A stretch of DNA of 6,374 bases, taken from NCBI GenBank assembly GCA_012965455.1, contig DTSG01000590.1:1-6374 (forward strand), written 5' to 3'. The notes below the pieces were generated by a model. It saw only the letters and a list, made by a program, of their open reading frames with translations, did not search any database and had not been told where the DNA came from. The stretch comes from Planctomycetaceae bacterium (GTDB taxonomy: Bacteria > Planctomycetota > Planctomycetia > Pirellulales > Pirellulaceae). How positions within the stretch are numbered: the first letter of the stretch is position 1; each line of letters opens with the position of its first letter. Shown piece by piece: positions 1 to 6,347 of this stretch. A program made the position numbers and the translations under genes.

Positions 1-2
1 AC

Positions 3-272
3 TACAGACAAATCGTAGCGGATGAAGAACTGTGGATATCTCAAAACGCTGATGTCGAAGCGCTCTTTCAAGCAAAGTATTATGCTAGCAGCGATGCCCA
101 ATTTACATTGAGTAACTACGCCGGCGACAAACCAGTCATAAACATCGACGTCAACTATGCAGAAGTAGTGGTGTTCATTGCGATTGCACTCTTGTTATTG
201 GCCTCCATCTGCCTTTACTTTCTCCGACGATTCCTAAAAAAACTCGCGTCTCGACCGACCAATAAAGTCTAA
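3..272 (+). CDS. C-terminal end of a membrane-anchored protein of unknown function (partial, start outside window)
   Basis: An open frame enters from the left edge and ends at TAA 270-272, leaving 89 residues. Residues 1-53 of the fragment are polar and mixed, with several aromatic residues (a YRQ start, then LFQAKYYASS). A single hydrophobic stretch of about 20 residues follows (roughly 54-74, VVVFIAIALLLLASICLYF). It is followed by a basic tail, RRFLKKLASR. This is the pattern of a C-terminal transmembrane anchor. By the positive-inside rule the tail would be cytoplasmic and the preceding domain would lie outside the cytoplasm; that topology is inferred. No catalytic or family motif is visible in the fragment, so no function is proposed. 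The next gene starts 153 bp downstream, and no intrinsic terminator is obvious between them. Codon use looks like that of the neighbouring genes, which supports it being real coding sequence. Confidence 0.72.
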   Translation, partial: YRQIVADEELWISQNADVEALFQAKYYASSDAQFTLSNYAGDKPVINIDVNYAEVVVFIAIALLLLASICLYFLRRFLKKLASRPTNKV

Positions 273-297
273 TAAACTCCCACCTCATGAATCTATC

Positions 298-327
298 TGG
301 ACGTAAAAACTGCAATCGACCTATACT
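298..327 (+). promoter_or_regulatory. candidate sigma70-type promoter for the TPR protein gene
   Basis: A TATACT hexamer at 322-327 matches the -10 consensus at five of six positions. A TGGACG at 298-303 matches the -35 consensus at four of six, with an 18-bp spacer. Transcription would begin about 90 bases before the start codon at 426. The match is moderate and could be chance in this AT-richer 153-bp spacer. The rest of the spacer (273-425) holds nothing else I can name. Confidence 0.22.
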
Positions 328-425
328 ACGGTGCTCGTAGAAGCAACAAATTCCTAGAACAACGTACTAACAATATCAGTTACTATTGGATGTCTTAACA
401 AATATCCAAACTGCGGAGTTTCTCT

Positions 426-2366
426 ATGAAACGGCATTACAGTCCCCCAGCGCTGACCCTGTTTTTTTCCTCCATCAGCATGGTCGGTAGTATCATCCTG
501 CCCAACATTGCTCTGGGACAAACCATCCGTCCTGATGATGAAACGCAATCAGTATTAGTCGACGAAACGACTCCGTCAACAAGTACCACCGCCGCTGCTG
601 ACAAAAACACTGACGAAACAAATGATAATACCACGACGACTTCCTTCGTATTCCAAGGTAGTCGTTTTCAAGGTGTCATGCCTGGCGTCACTCCCAATTC
701 AAAAATCGTTGAGCTCTTAGGGGAGCCGCGAGCTAAAATTGAAACGGGCGGGCGGGTTGTCAATGTATATGCAATTGAACCGTACGACCGAGTGGGAATT
801 GTGCTGCGAGGGGATGTCGCGGACTCGATTCACCTACACTACAAACAACCGCTGAACCTCAAGCAAGCTGCCTCTGAATTAGGACTTGACCCTGCCACAG
901 CGGTTACTCAAACCACAGCCGCAGCCCACGAGTTTTTACTGACGTGGCCCGATGAAGGAATATCGCTGCACTTCCAACGTAGCGCCGGTGTTGACGTAGT
1001 TTCCCGTGTGGCCTTCACAACAGCGCAGCCTGACGCGTTTTTATTGCGCGGGCTCAATCGGCAGTGGCGCGATTACAACGGAGCATTGCATGATGCCCGT
1101 GCGGTACAAAGTCTAGATCCCCGTCGTGAAGAAGCTTATCGACTTGAAGCGCAAGTCGCCTTACGAATGGGACAAACAGCCGTTGCAAGAAAAGCGATCG
1201 CGGAAGCACTCGCCGTAACCTCTGCGACGATCGATCTGCTGTTACTGCAGGTTCAAGTCACTTCTGCTGCCAACGAACTCGACGGATTGATGCGGCGAAT
1301 TCGAGCAATCCGTAATGACGTTCAACTCCCTGCACTCACGCGCGCTAAAGCAGCTTTTGCGATGGGCCAAATCAATACCAAACTATCATCACCAAATTAC
1401 AAACAAGCGTTTAGTTTTCACAGTGAAGCGAACCAACGAGCACGAGAACTTTTGAAAAGCTCGGAATTAGCAGAACAGTTCGGTGCATTGGAGTTAATGG
1501 TCAACGCCCATCTGGCGATTGCTCACGACATTGCCTTTGGCGAGTACACCGCCGAAGAGAAGAACAGAGCTGTTCCAAAATGGATCGAGCTCAGTTGGAA
1601 ATTTACCGCACACCTCTTAGCAAACAATTACCACGATCAAGCATTAGGCCTCGACGTCTGCCGTTCTTCTTTGGACTTGCTGAAGAAACTGGGCAAAAGC
1701 GTGCCACTGGAAGTATGGGAAGAACGGATTACCCAGCAGGCCGCTAGTGTTTTACAACTCAAAGGTACCTCCATCGAGTTTCTGGACCACATGCGGTGGC
1801 AACATGCAATGGCACTGTCTCACGCCACAATCATTGCCCGTCAAGGTAAAGACGGGAACCGTGTTCAGCAACTCGGTCTAGCTGCCTACCAGTTATTTAG
1901 AGGACCATTAACCGCGACGACCAAAACCGACCACTGGGATTCGACCCCCACCAAAGCAGCCATGATCGGACTTTGCTATACGCTCGGTTCAGTCGAAGCA
2001 ATCGACAATCTAGATCATGTCAAGGCGATTCAATGGTACGGCCAGGCTCTGCAATATCTCGATACCCCAAATATTCAACAGTTTGCAGCAGAGCATGCGA
2101 CCAAACAATCAATCGGTTTGGGTTGGCACGGTGAACGTCTCGTAAGTATGGGGCTGTCCTATTGGTCAACGGGAAATAAAACCCAGGGACTGCGATTGAC
2201 GCAGCAGGGAATCGCTTGGATTGAAACAGCCGTCCGTGACCATGGCTTTCCCAATCATCATCTGAAAATTCCCTACAGCAATCTAGCGGTGATGACCAAG
2301 TCATTAGAGCAGCGGCAAGACATCCAAAATATCGCCAACGGCGACGATAATTCCAAGCAACGCTAA
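426..2366 (+). CDS. exported protein with TPR-like helical repeats, function unknown
   Basis: The product is 646 residues. It starts with a Sec-type signal sequence: basic MKRH, a hydrophobic core at about 9-30, and a possible signal-peptidase I site near ALG-Q (31-32). There is no lipobox cysteine. Residues 36-74 form a Thr/Asp/Ser-rich low-complexity linker. Residues 82-200 look like a small alpha/beta domain containing GVTPNSKIVELLGEP. This recalls the G-x-T-x-x-x-[IV]-x-x-x-L-G-x-P pattern of BamE/SmpA-like folds, but that assignment is only suggestive. Residues 203-265 fit a TPR-like helix pair (AFLLRGLNRQWRDYNGALHD, then AYRLEAQVALRMGQTAVARK). The rest, to the end, is mostly amphipathic helix, with another repeat-like unit around 533-546. 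A GGAG at 415-418, seven bases before the ATG, supports the start. The protein probably acts in the cell envelope as a scaffold or binding protein. It is not assignable to a named family from sequence alone. Confidence 0.85.
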   Translation: MKRHYSPPALTLFFSSISMVGSIILPNIALGQTIRPDDETQSVLVDETTPSTSTTAAADKNTDETNDNTTTTSFVFQGSRFQGVMPGVTPNSKIVELLGEPRAKIETGGRVVNVYAIEPYDRVGIVLRGDVADSIHLHYKQPLNLKQAASELGLDPATAVTQTTAAAHEFLLTWPDEGISLHFQRSAGVDVVSRVAFTTAQPDAFLLRGLNRQWRDYNGALHDARAVQSLDPRREEAYRLEAQVALRMGQTAVARKAIAEALAVTSATIDLLLLQVQVTSAANELDGLMRRIRAIRNDVQLPALTRAKAAFAMGQINTKLSSPNYKQAFSFHSEANQRARELLKSSELAEQFGALELMVNAHLAIAHDIAFGEYTAEEKNRAVPKWIELSWKFTAHLLANNYHDQALGLDVCRSSLDLLKKLGKSVPLEVWEERITQQAASVLQLKGTSIEFLDHMRWQHAMALSHATIIARQGKDGNRVQQLGLAAYQLFRGPLTATTKTDHWDSTPTKAAMIGLCYTLGSVEAIDNLDHVKAIQWYGQALQYLDTPNIQQFAAEHATKQSIGLGWHGERLVSMGLSYWSTGNKTQGLRLTQQGIAWIETAVRDHGFPNHHLKIPYSNLAVMTKSLEQRQDIQNIANGDDNSKQR

Positions 2367-2401
2367 CGTCAATTCGCGACCGCTCTGGTACGATAGCCAC
2401 T

Positions 2402-2917
2402 ATGAGACTCTTTAGCTTTCTATTGCTGGTGTTCGTTTTTACGACCCTCACTGAACTTTACTTATTAATAGAAGTCAGCAATGAAATAGGATGGCTCAAC
2501 ACCATTGCTTGGACAATACTAACGGGTGTGACGGGTAGCTGGTTAGCTCGACACGAAGGCTATCGAACACTGGCAACCATCCGTGGCGAAATGTCCCAAA
2601 TGCGAATGCCAACGGACGCTCTGTTGGATGCTGGTTTGATCCTGTTTTCCGGCGGCTTATTAATCACTCCTGGGTTCTTAACCGATGCCGTAGGGTTTAG
2701 TTTACTCATACCGTTCACTCGGGCTGGATATCGCAAACTGTTAGCTAAGTGGGTCAAGTCTAAGTTCCGTTTTGAGAATTTCCAAGCACAAGCCGGATTT
2801 CCAAACAGCCACTCCGCGCAACAGCAGTGGGACAACGTGGTCGATGGTGAAGTTCTACCGGCCGATTCCACGAGCGATGAATATGATATTATCGATGTCG
2901 AAATCGACGATGAATAA
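2402..2917 (+). CDS. fxsA: FxsA-family inner-membrane protein
   Basis: The product is 171 residues and matches the FxsA family, small polytopic inner-membrane proteins. E. coli FxsA is known for relieving exclusion of phage T7 by the F plasmid when overproduced; its normal role is unknown. Hydrophobic segments lie at about 5-25, 32-48 and 75-105. The family hallmarks are visible: an E18-x-x-x-L-I segment in the first helix, the T41-G-x-x-G turn and A-R-H-E-G near 49-53, and GGLLITPGFLTDAVGF (84-99) followed by P104 and R107. The tail beyond about residue 125 is hydrophilic, with Q-rich then strongly acidic sequence ending DIIDVEIDDE. The start lies 35 bp after the upstream TPR gene. No Shine-Dalgarno sequence precedes it, so translation may rely on coupling or on a leader without SD. 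The MnmE-like gene follows after 45 bp, suggesting a shared transcript. The family call is firm; the physiological function is not known. Confidence 0.93.
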   Translation: MRLFSFLLLVFVFTTLTELYLLIEVSNEIGWLNTIAWTILTGVTGSWLARHEGYRTLATIRGEMSQMRMPTDALLDAGLILFSGGLLITPGFLTDAVGFSLLIPFTRAGYRKLLAKWVKSKFRFENFQAQAGFPNSHSAQQQWDNVVDGEVLPADSTSDEYDIIDVEIDDE

Positions 2918-2962
2918 TCGCAGCAGCCAGTCGCTAACGAATACGGATAGGCATAGATAATC

Positions 2963-4111
2963 GTGAACTCACAAACAACGTTCACTCAAGTGACTCCCTC
3001 AGGCCGAGCAGCGATCGCCACCATCGTCGTGAGTGGGCCTAATGCCATCAACGTCGTTACTAATTTTTTTGAATCCGCCTCAAAAAAAGTCCTCGCGGAG
3101 GTGCCTGTTAACAAAATTCTGTTTGGCAAGTGGCAGGCTCCTCTCACAGTTGCCGAAGATTTGGTCGTCTGCCTACGTGAAATCGACGTAGTTGAAATAC
3201 ACTGTCACGGCGGCACGGCAGCATCTGAATCTATCTCCGCATGTCTTCAATCTCGCGGTTGCGTTGAAACATCTTGGCAGCAACAATCGTCGAATCACTG
3301 CGATGGTTCAGCGTATTGTCAGGACGTTTGGAAATTAGTTCCGTTAACAACGACTAGGGCTGCAACTCAAATCGCGCTACGGCATGCAACAGGAGAAATC
3401 GATCGCCTGCTTGCGGATGTGCGGCACCAGATAAGCAACGGCGAAATAGCTTCAGCGGCTGAACTGCTAAAGCCCTACATTGGTACCTATGAACTAGGCC
3501 GACACATTATCGATCCCTTTGTTGTCGTGATTGCTGGCAGGCCCAATGCGGGTAAAAGTAGCCTGCTCAATACAATGACTGGCGTTGATCGCTCAATCGT
3601 CAATCAACAGGCAGGCACAACGCGAGATGTACTGCAGTACAAAACCATGATCGGCGGCTGGGGTATCTCGTTTTGGGACACCGCCGGAATACGCGCCGAC
3701 GCTCAGGCACTTGAGCAACTGGGTATCGCTAAAGCCGAGCAAGCTGTAGCCACAGCCGACCTCGTGATTTGGGTGCACGATGTGACTGAAAATTGGCAAT
3801 CCCAAGTTGAGCAAGTCGAACGAGAACTAGACGACATTAATTATTTGGTTGTGATCAATAAAACGGATATCCACCCAGCCGGAGATGACTTACCCCCGCA
3901 TATTGCTGTATCCGCTGTAACTGGTGAGGGGATAGATGAGTTGTCGGAGAAAATCGTTGAGCGATTGATTGGCGATTGCGCGGATCATCAATCTCGACCA
4001 ATGCTGTTAACCAAGTCGATGGACGATTCATTTAAGCAATGGTTTGACCAACTTAAGGCAAATGAAATCCCCAACGATTTATCACCGCTAGACGCAGCAG
4101 ATCATTCTTAA
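2963..4111 (+). CDS. divergent MnmE/TrmE-family GTPase, shortened, lacking the C-terminal cysteine motif
   Basis: The product is 382 residues, against about 450 for canonical MnmE, which with MnmG modifies wobble U34 of tRNAs. The N-terminal region keeps the outline of the folate-binding domain (TPSGRAAIATIVVSGP, 11-26; VEIHCHGG, 77-84). It lacks the usual PGEFT-x-RAFLNGK-x-DL stretch. The G domain is intact: Walker A GRPNAGKSS 192-200, TTRD 219-222, DTAGIR 239-244, NKTD 299-302 and SAVTGEG 317-323. E251 lines up with the catalytic Glu282 of E. coli MnmE. After the G domain only about 60 residues remain, and the C-terminal C-[IL]-G-K signature is absent; the protein ends LDAADHS. GTG at 2963 is the first possible start after an in-frame TAG at 2954-2956, and it places the family N terminus correctly. 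A weak GGATAGG lies 11 bases upstream. The gene sits 45 bp after fxsA and overlaps convergent coaX by 4 bp. GTP binding is well supported; tRNA modification activity is doubtful. Confidence 0.88.
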   Translation: MNSQTTFTQVTPSGRAAIATIVVSGPNAINVVTNFFESASKKVLAEVPVNKILFGKWQAPLTVAEDLVVCLREIDVVEIHCHGGTAASESISACLQSRGCVETSWQQQSSNHCDGSAYCQDVWKLVPLTTTRAATQIALRHATGEIDRLLADVRHQISNGEIASAAELLKPYIGTYELGRHIIDPFVVVIAGRPNAGKSSLLNTMTGVDRSIVNQQAGTTRDVLQYKTMIGGWGISFWDTAGIRADAQALEQLGIAKAEQAVATADLVIWVHDVTENWQSQVEQVERELDDINYLVVINKTDIHPAGDDLPPHIAVSAVTGEGIDELSEKIVERLIGDCADHQSRPMLLTKSMDDSFKQWFDQLKANEIPNDLSPLDAADHS

Positions 4112-4893
4112 TCCAAAACATTCTGTGCGACGTGAATAATCCCACGTAAACAGAGATGGTCCATTGTAGAAACATCGAATGGCAAGTTTGACACCAGATC
4201 AGAATCAGCACCATCGACGATTAAATGTGCTCCTGGGCCTAGAATTTTTTGCTGTTGCTTAACCACTGCTTCGATTGCTCCGATAAGTCCCCACACTAAT
4301 CCACCCTTAATTGCATCCTGTGTGCAGGTTCCAATGGCCTGTGGCAGTCCTTGTAGATCAGAAATATTAACTTCAACCTCAGGTAGTCGATCGGTGTAAT
4401 TCGCTAATGCAATCGAACTTAGGTAAATACCCGGCATAATAACTCCACCTAAAAACGCACCCTCAGCCGTCACTGCGTCAATGGTCACCGCGGTGCCAAT
4501 GTCCACCACGACCACGGGAAATGGATTCTCGCGAGCGCCCATTGCACCAAGGGCTGATAAGAGTCGGTCAACACCAACCTGATCCACATCCACTGCTGAA
4601 AAATCCAGCGGTAGATGTTGGTGATTTAATATCGTTCGTTTTATGGGTGTTGTCTGACTATCTAGCCATTGTACAACACAATCTAAACAGGACTGGTTGA
4701 CGCTTGCTAAGAACCACTGAGTTTCAACTGGGCAGGAGCCCAAGAAATCCAGCCACTGCGCATTACCAATATCTTCAGATTTGAATGTTACGACCGGAGT
4801 GTCATGGAGATCTAGTGGGGTTAGTACGTCCGTCAGCACAGCAGCTTTGATAAAGCTGTTTCCAATATCAACGGCAACGACACTCTGACCCAT
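4108..4893 (-). CDS. coaX: type III pantothenate kinase (CoaX)
   Basis: This cytoplasmic enzyme phosphorylates pantothenate with ATP, the first step of coenzyme A synthesis. Type III enzymes belong to the ASKHA fold and are not feedback-inhibited by CoA. From ATG 4893 the protein has 261 residues, typical of the family. Motifs seen, numbered from this ATG: phosphate-1 loop DIGNS (9-13), G-V-D-R (107-110), the phosphate-2 loop DIGTAVTID (131-139), GGVIMPG (149-155) and CTQDAIKGG (190-198). Asp9 and Asp131 match conserved acidic residues of the family. The start is ambiguous: TTG 4902 is in frame, one base after the obg stop, and has AGGA eight bases upstream. ATG 4893 was preferred because it is the commoner start codon and loses no conserved residues. 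The gene follows obg immediately, so it is probably co-transcribed and translationally coupled. Its TAA overlaps the convergent MnmE-like gene. The function is secure. Confidence 0.93.
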   Translation of the reverse strand: MGQSVVAVDIGNSFIKAAVLTDVLTPLDLHDTPVVTFKSEDIGNAQWLDFLGSCPVETQWFLASVNQSCLDCVVQWLDSQTTPIKRTILNHQHLPLDFSAVDVDQVGVDRLLSALGAMGARENPFPVVVVDIGTAVTIDAVTAEGAFLGGVIMPGIYLSSIALANYTDRLPEVEVNISDLQGLPQAIGTCTQDAIKGGLVWGLIGAIEAVVKQQQKILGPGAHLIVDGADSDLVSNLPFDVSTMDHLCLRGIIHVAQNVLD

Positions 4894-4903
4894 CTTGACC
4901 AAC

Positions 4904-5911
4904 CTAGCCTTCCTGAAATGTTTGAGATTCCTTGATCGTATCGGCGATGCGGTTTGTCAACTCATTGAGTCCTTGTCCGGTAACTGCTGAAATCAGCAGC
5001 ACGTTTTGCTCGAGCTCGGATTGCAACTGTTGTTGCAACTCCTCAGCCCCCGGCAGTTCTGCTTTGGTAACAACAACGATCATCGGACGTTGGCCAAGTT
5101 GTTCGTTATATGCAACAAGTTCTTGTTGGATCGAGCGAAAATTTGCAAGTGGATCTGTACCGTCCATCGGATCAGGCTCGACAAGATGTACCAAAATACC
5201 TGCTCGTTCGATATGCTTGAGAAACTCATGTCCCAGTCCAACACCTTGTGCGGCACCTTCAATCAAACCGGGGATATCTGCCATTACGAATGACCGTTCC
5301 CAATCGAGAATAACTTGTCCGAGATTTGGTTTTTTCGTGGTAAAGGGATAGTCGGCGATTTCAGGTTGAGCTTTGGTAATCCGACTAAGCAGCGTGCTCT
5401 TACCAGCGTTAGGTTTTCCAACGAGTCCTACGTCAGCGATGACTTTTAGTTCCAAGGTAACCCTTCGCTTTTCGCCGTCGCCACCGGGAGTCGATTTACG
5501 CGGAGCCTGATGGACTGACGATTTAAACCGCGTGTTACCTTTGCCTCCATAGCCACCTTTAGCAATGACACAGCGATCGCCTTCGTTCACGAGATCCTTG
5601 ATAACGTAATCATCATTAGCGTCAAGGATGATTGTCCCCGGCGGAACTAGAATCGTGATTCCTTCCCCATCACGGCCTCGTTTATTTTTACTACTGCCGT
5701 GCTTTCCGCGTCCCGCTTTCCATAATTTGCGGTGGGCAAAAGCCGTCAAGCTGTTGACGCCTTCCTGGGCAACGATTTCGATGTCGCCTCCATGTCCACC
5801 GTCGCCACCGTCGGGACCACCGCGTGGTATATATTTTTCTCGACGAAAACTAACGCAGCCGTCACCACCTGCCCCAGCGATCAATTCAATTGTAACTTGG
5901 TCAACGAACAC
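4904..5911 (-). CDS. obgE: Obg/CgtA GTPase (50S ribosome assembly)
   Basis: Obg is an essential GTPase that binds the 50S subunit late in assembly and is tied to growth and stress control. From GTG 5911 the protein has 335 residues: the glycine-rich Obg domain (1-157, with GAGGDGCVSFRREKY, GGPDGGDGGHGGD and GGYGGKGN) and then the G domain (158-335). It is the short form without the extra C-terminal OCT domain. Walker A is GKPNAGKST (165-173), the switch-I threonine lies in YPFTTKKPNLG (188-198), G3 is DIPGLIEGA (212-220) and G5 is SAV (308-310). The G4 motif is TKAE (282-285) instead of NKxD, an unusual replacement of the guanine-specifying Asp. The frame is open back to ATG 5998, but that extension (29 residues) is encoded by a terminator hairpin and is absent from the family. 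GTG followed by FVDQVTIEL is the standard Obg N terminus. A GGGAG lies 12 bases upstream. rpmA is upstream and coaX downstream, a common ribosomal setting. Confidence 0.95.
   Translation of the reverse strand: MFVDQVTIELIAGAGGDGCVSFRREKYIPRGGPDGGDGGHGGDIEIVAQEGVNSLTAFAHRKLWKAGRGKHGSSKNKRGRDGEGITILVPPGTIILDANDDYVIKDLVNEGDRCVIAKGGYGGKGNTRFKSSVHQAPRKSTPGGDGEKRRVTLELKVIADVGLVGKPNAGKSTLLSRITKAQPEIADYPFTTKKPNLGQVILDWERSFVMADIPGLIEGAAQGVGLGHEFLKHIERAGILVHLVEPDPMDGTDPLANFRSIQQELVAYNEQLGQRPMIVVVTKAELPGAEELQQQLQSELEQNVLLISAVTGQGLNELTNRIADTIKESQTFQEG
4908..4914 (-). promoter_or_regulatory. purine-rich ribosome binding site for coaX inside the end of obg
   Basis: On the minus strand AGGAAGG runs from 4914 to 4908, within the last codons of obg. 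Its AGGA core is eight bases before TTG 4902 but 17 before ATG 4893. A weaker AGG (4905-4903) lies nine bases before the ATG. The site therefore argues for TTG as the start, while codon preference argues for ATG. Either way the site couples coaX translation to the end of obg. Confidence 0.45.
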
Positions 5912-5923
5912 TGTTCTCTTGAT

Positions 5924-5928
5924 CTCCC
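5924..5928 (-). promoter_or_regulatory. possible ribosome binding site for obg
   Basis: GGGAG reads from 5928 to 5924 on the minus strand, 12 bases before GTG 5911. The spacing is long but tolerable; a closer GAGA at 5918-5915 may help. It supports GTG 5911 as the start because nothing comparable precedes ATG 5998. Confidence 0.35.
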
Positions 5929-5960
5929 AACGGATTCTCTGACTTGTAACAAACCGCCAT

Positions 5961-5995
5961 AAAAAAAGGATATCCCCTATTTGTGGAGGACATCC
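5961..5995 (-). terminator. intrinsic (rho-independent) terminator between rpmA and obg
   Basis: On the minus strand GGATGTCCTC (5995-5986) pairs with GGGGATATCC (5977-5968). They form a 10-bp stem with two G-U wobbles and a loop of about eight bases (CACAAATA), followed directly by seven T residues (5967-5961). This is a textbook intrinsic terminator placed 36 bp after the rpmA stop codon. It should end or reduce rpmA transcripts before obg. obg then depends on readthrough or on a promoter I cannot identify in the 50 bp before its start. Because the hairpin overlaps the upstream extension of the Obg frame, it also argues that the extension is not translated. Confidence 0.82.
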
Positions 5996-6031
5996 CATGT
6001 TTTATGAAGTCTGTGCCAACGTTGCAGGGGC

Positions 6032-6283
6032 TTAATTATCCGCTGCAACGACATTAATACGACGACCTTTGCGGTCGAACATAACAACGCCTTCGGTCAG
6101 TGCAAACAAAGTAAAGTCTCTGCCTTGTCCTACGTTGCGTCCAGGGTGGAACTTATTGCCCACCTGTCGCACGAGGATATTCCCAGCGATGACTCGTTCT
6201 CCACCAAACTTTTTCACTCCCCGTCGCTGTGCGTTGGAATCGCGACCATTACGACTGGAGCCTTGTCCCTTTTTATGAGCCAT
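6032..6283 (-). CDS. rpmA: 50S ribosomal protein bL27
   Basis: bL27 is a small basic protein of the large ribosomal subunit whose N terminus reaches the peptidyl transferase centre. The 83-residue product opens with MAHKKGQGSSRNGRDSNAQR and continues RGVKKFGGE, VIAGNILVRQ and the H-x-G-x-N-V-G-x-G-x-D core (46-56), ending in GRRINVVAADN. Length and sequence are fully typical. It has the mature-type MAHKKG start, not the longer, protease-cleaved N terminus of Firmicutes. The frame is open a further 63 bases to ATG 6346, but ATG 6283 gives the family start and has AGGG eight bases upstream (6295-6292). The usual partner rplU (bL21) is not in the 91 bases visible upstream. An intrinsic terminator follows, and obg lies beyond it. 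Confidence 0.97.
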   Translation of the reverse strand: MAHKKGQGSSRNGRDSNAQRRGVKKFGGERVIAGNILVRQVGNKFHPGRNVGQGRDFTLFALTEGVVMFDRKGRRINVVAADN

Positions 6284-6347
6284 TATTGCTGCCCTAAAAC
6301 TAATGCTGTGTTTGTTTATTGTGTCTACTGAAACTGCGAACTTCATT

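Noticed and set aside
2020..2985. Minus-strand open frames of about 140 codons opposite the TPR gene and fxsA.
   Set aside because: They overlap well-supported genes, show composition typical of antisense translation and carry no recognisable motif.
4130..4147. Small inverted repeat ACGTG/CACGT near the convergent junction as a terminator.
   Set aside because: The stem is only five base pairs and has no T-tract on either side.
4932..5962. Several plus-strand open frames lying opposite obg.
   Set aside because: They are antisense shadows of a strongly conserved gene, rich in Ser/Cys/Pro, with no domain or start signal.
5912..5998. A 29-residue N-terminal extension of Obg starting at ATG 5998.
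   Set aside because: It is encoded by the terminator hairpin and T-tract, has no counterpart in the family, and GTG 5911 gives the standard FVDQVTIEL start.
6284..6346. A 21-residue extension of bL27 starting at ATG 6346.
   Set aside because: bL27 normally starts MAHKKG, the inner ATG has a fitting AGGG site, and the outer ATG directly follows the TATAAA promoter-like hexamer with no ribosome binding site.
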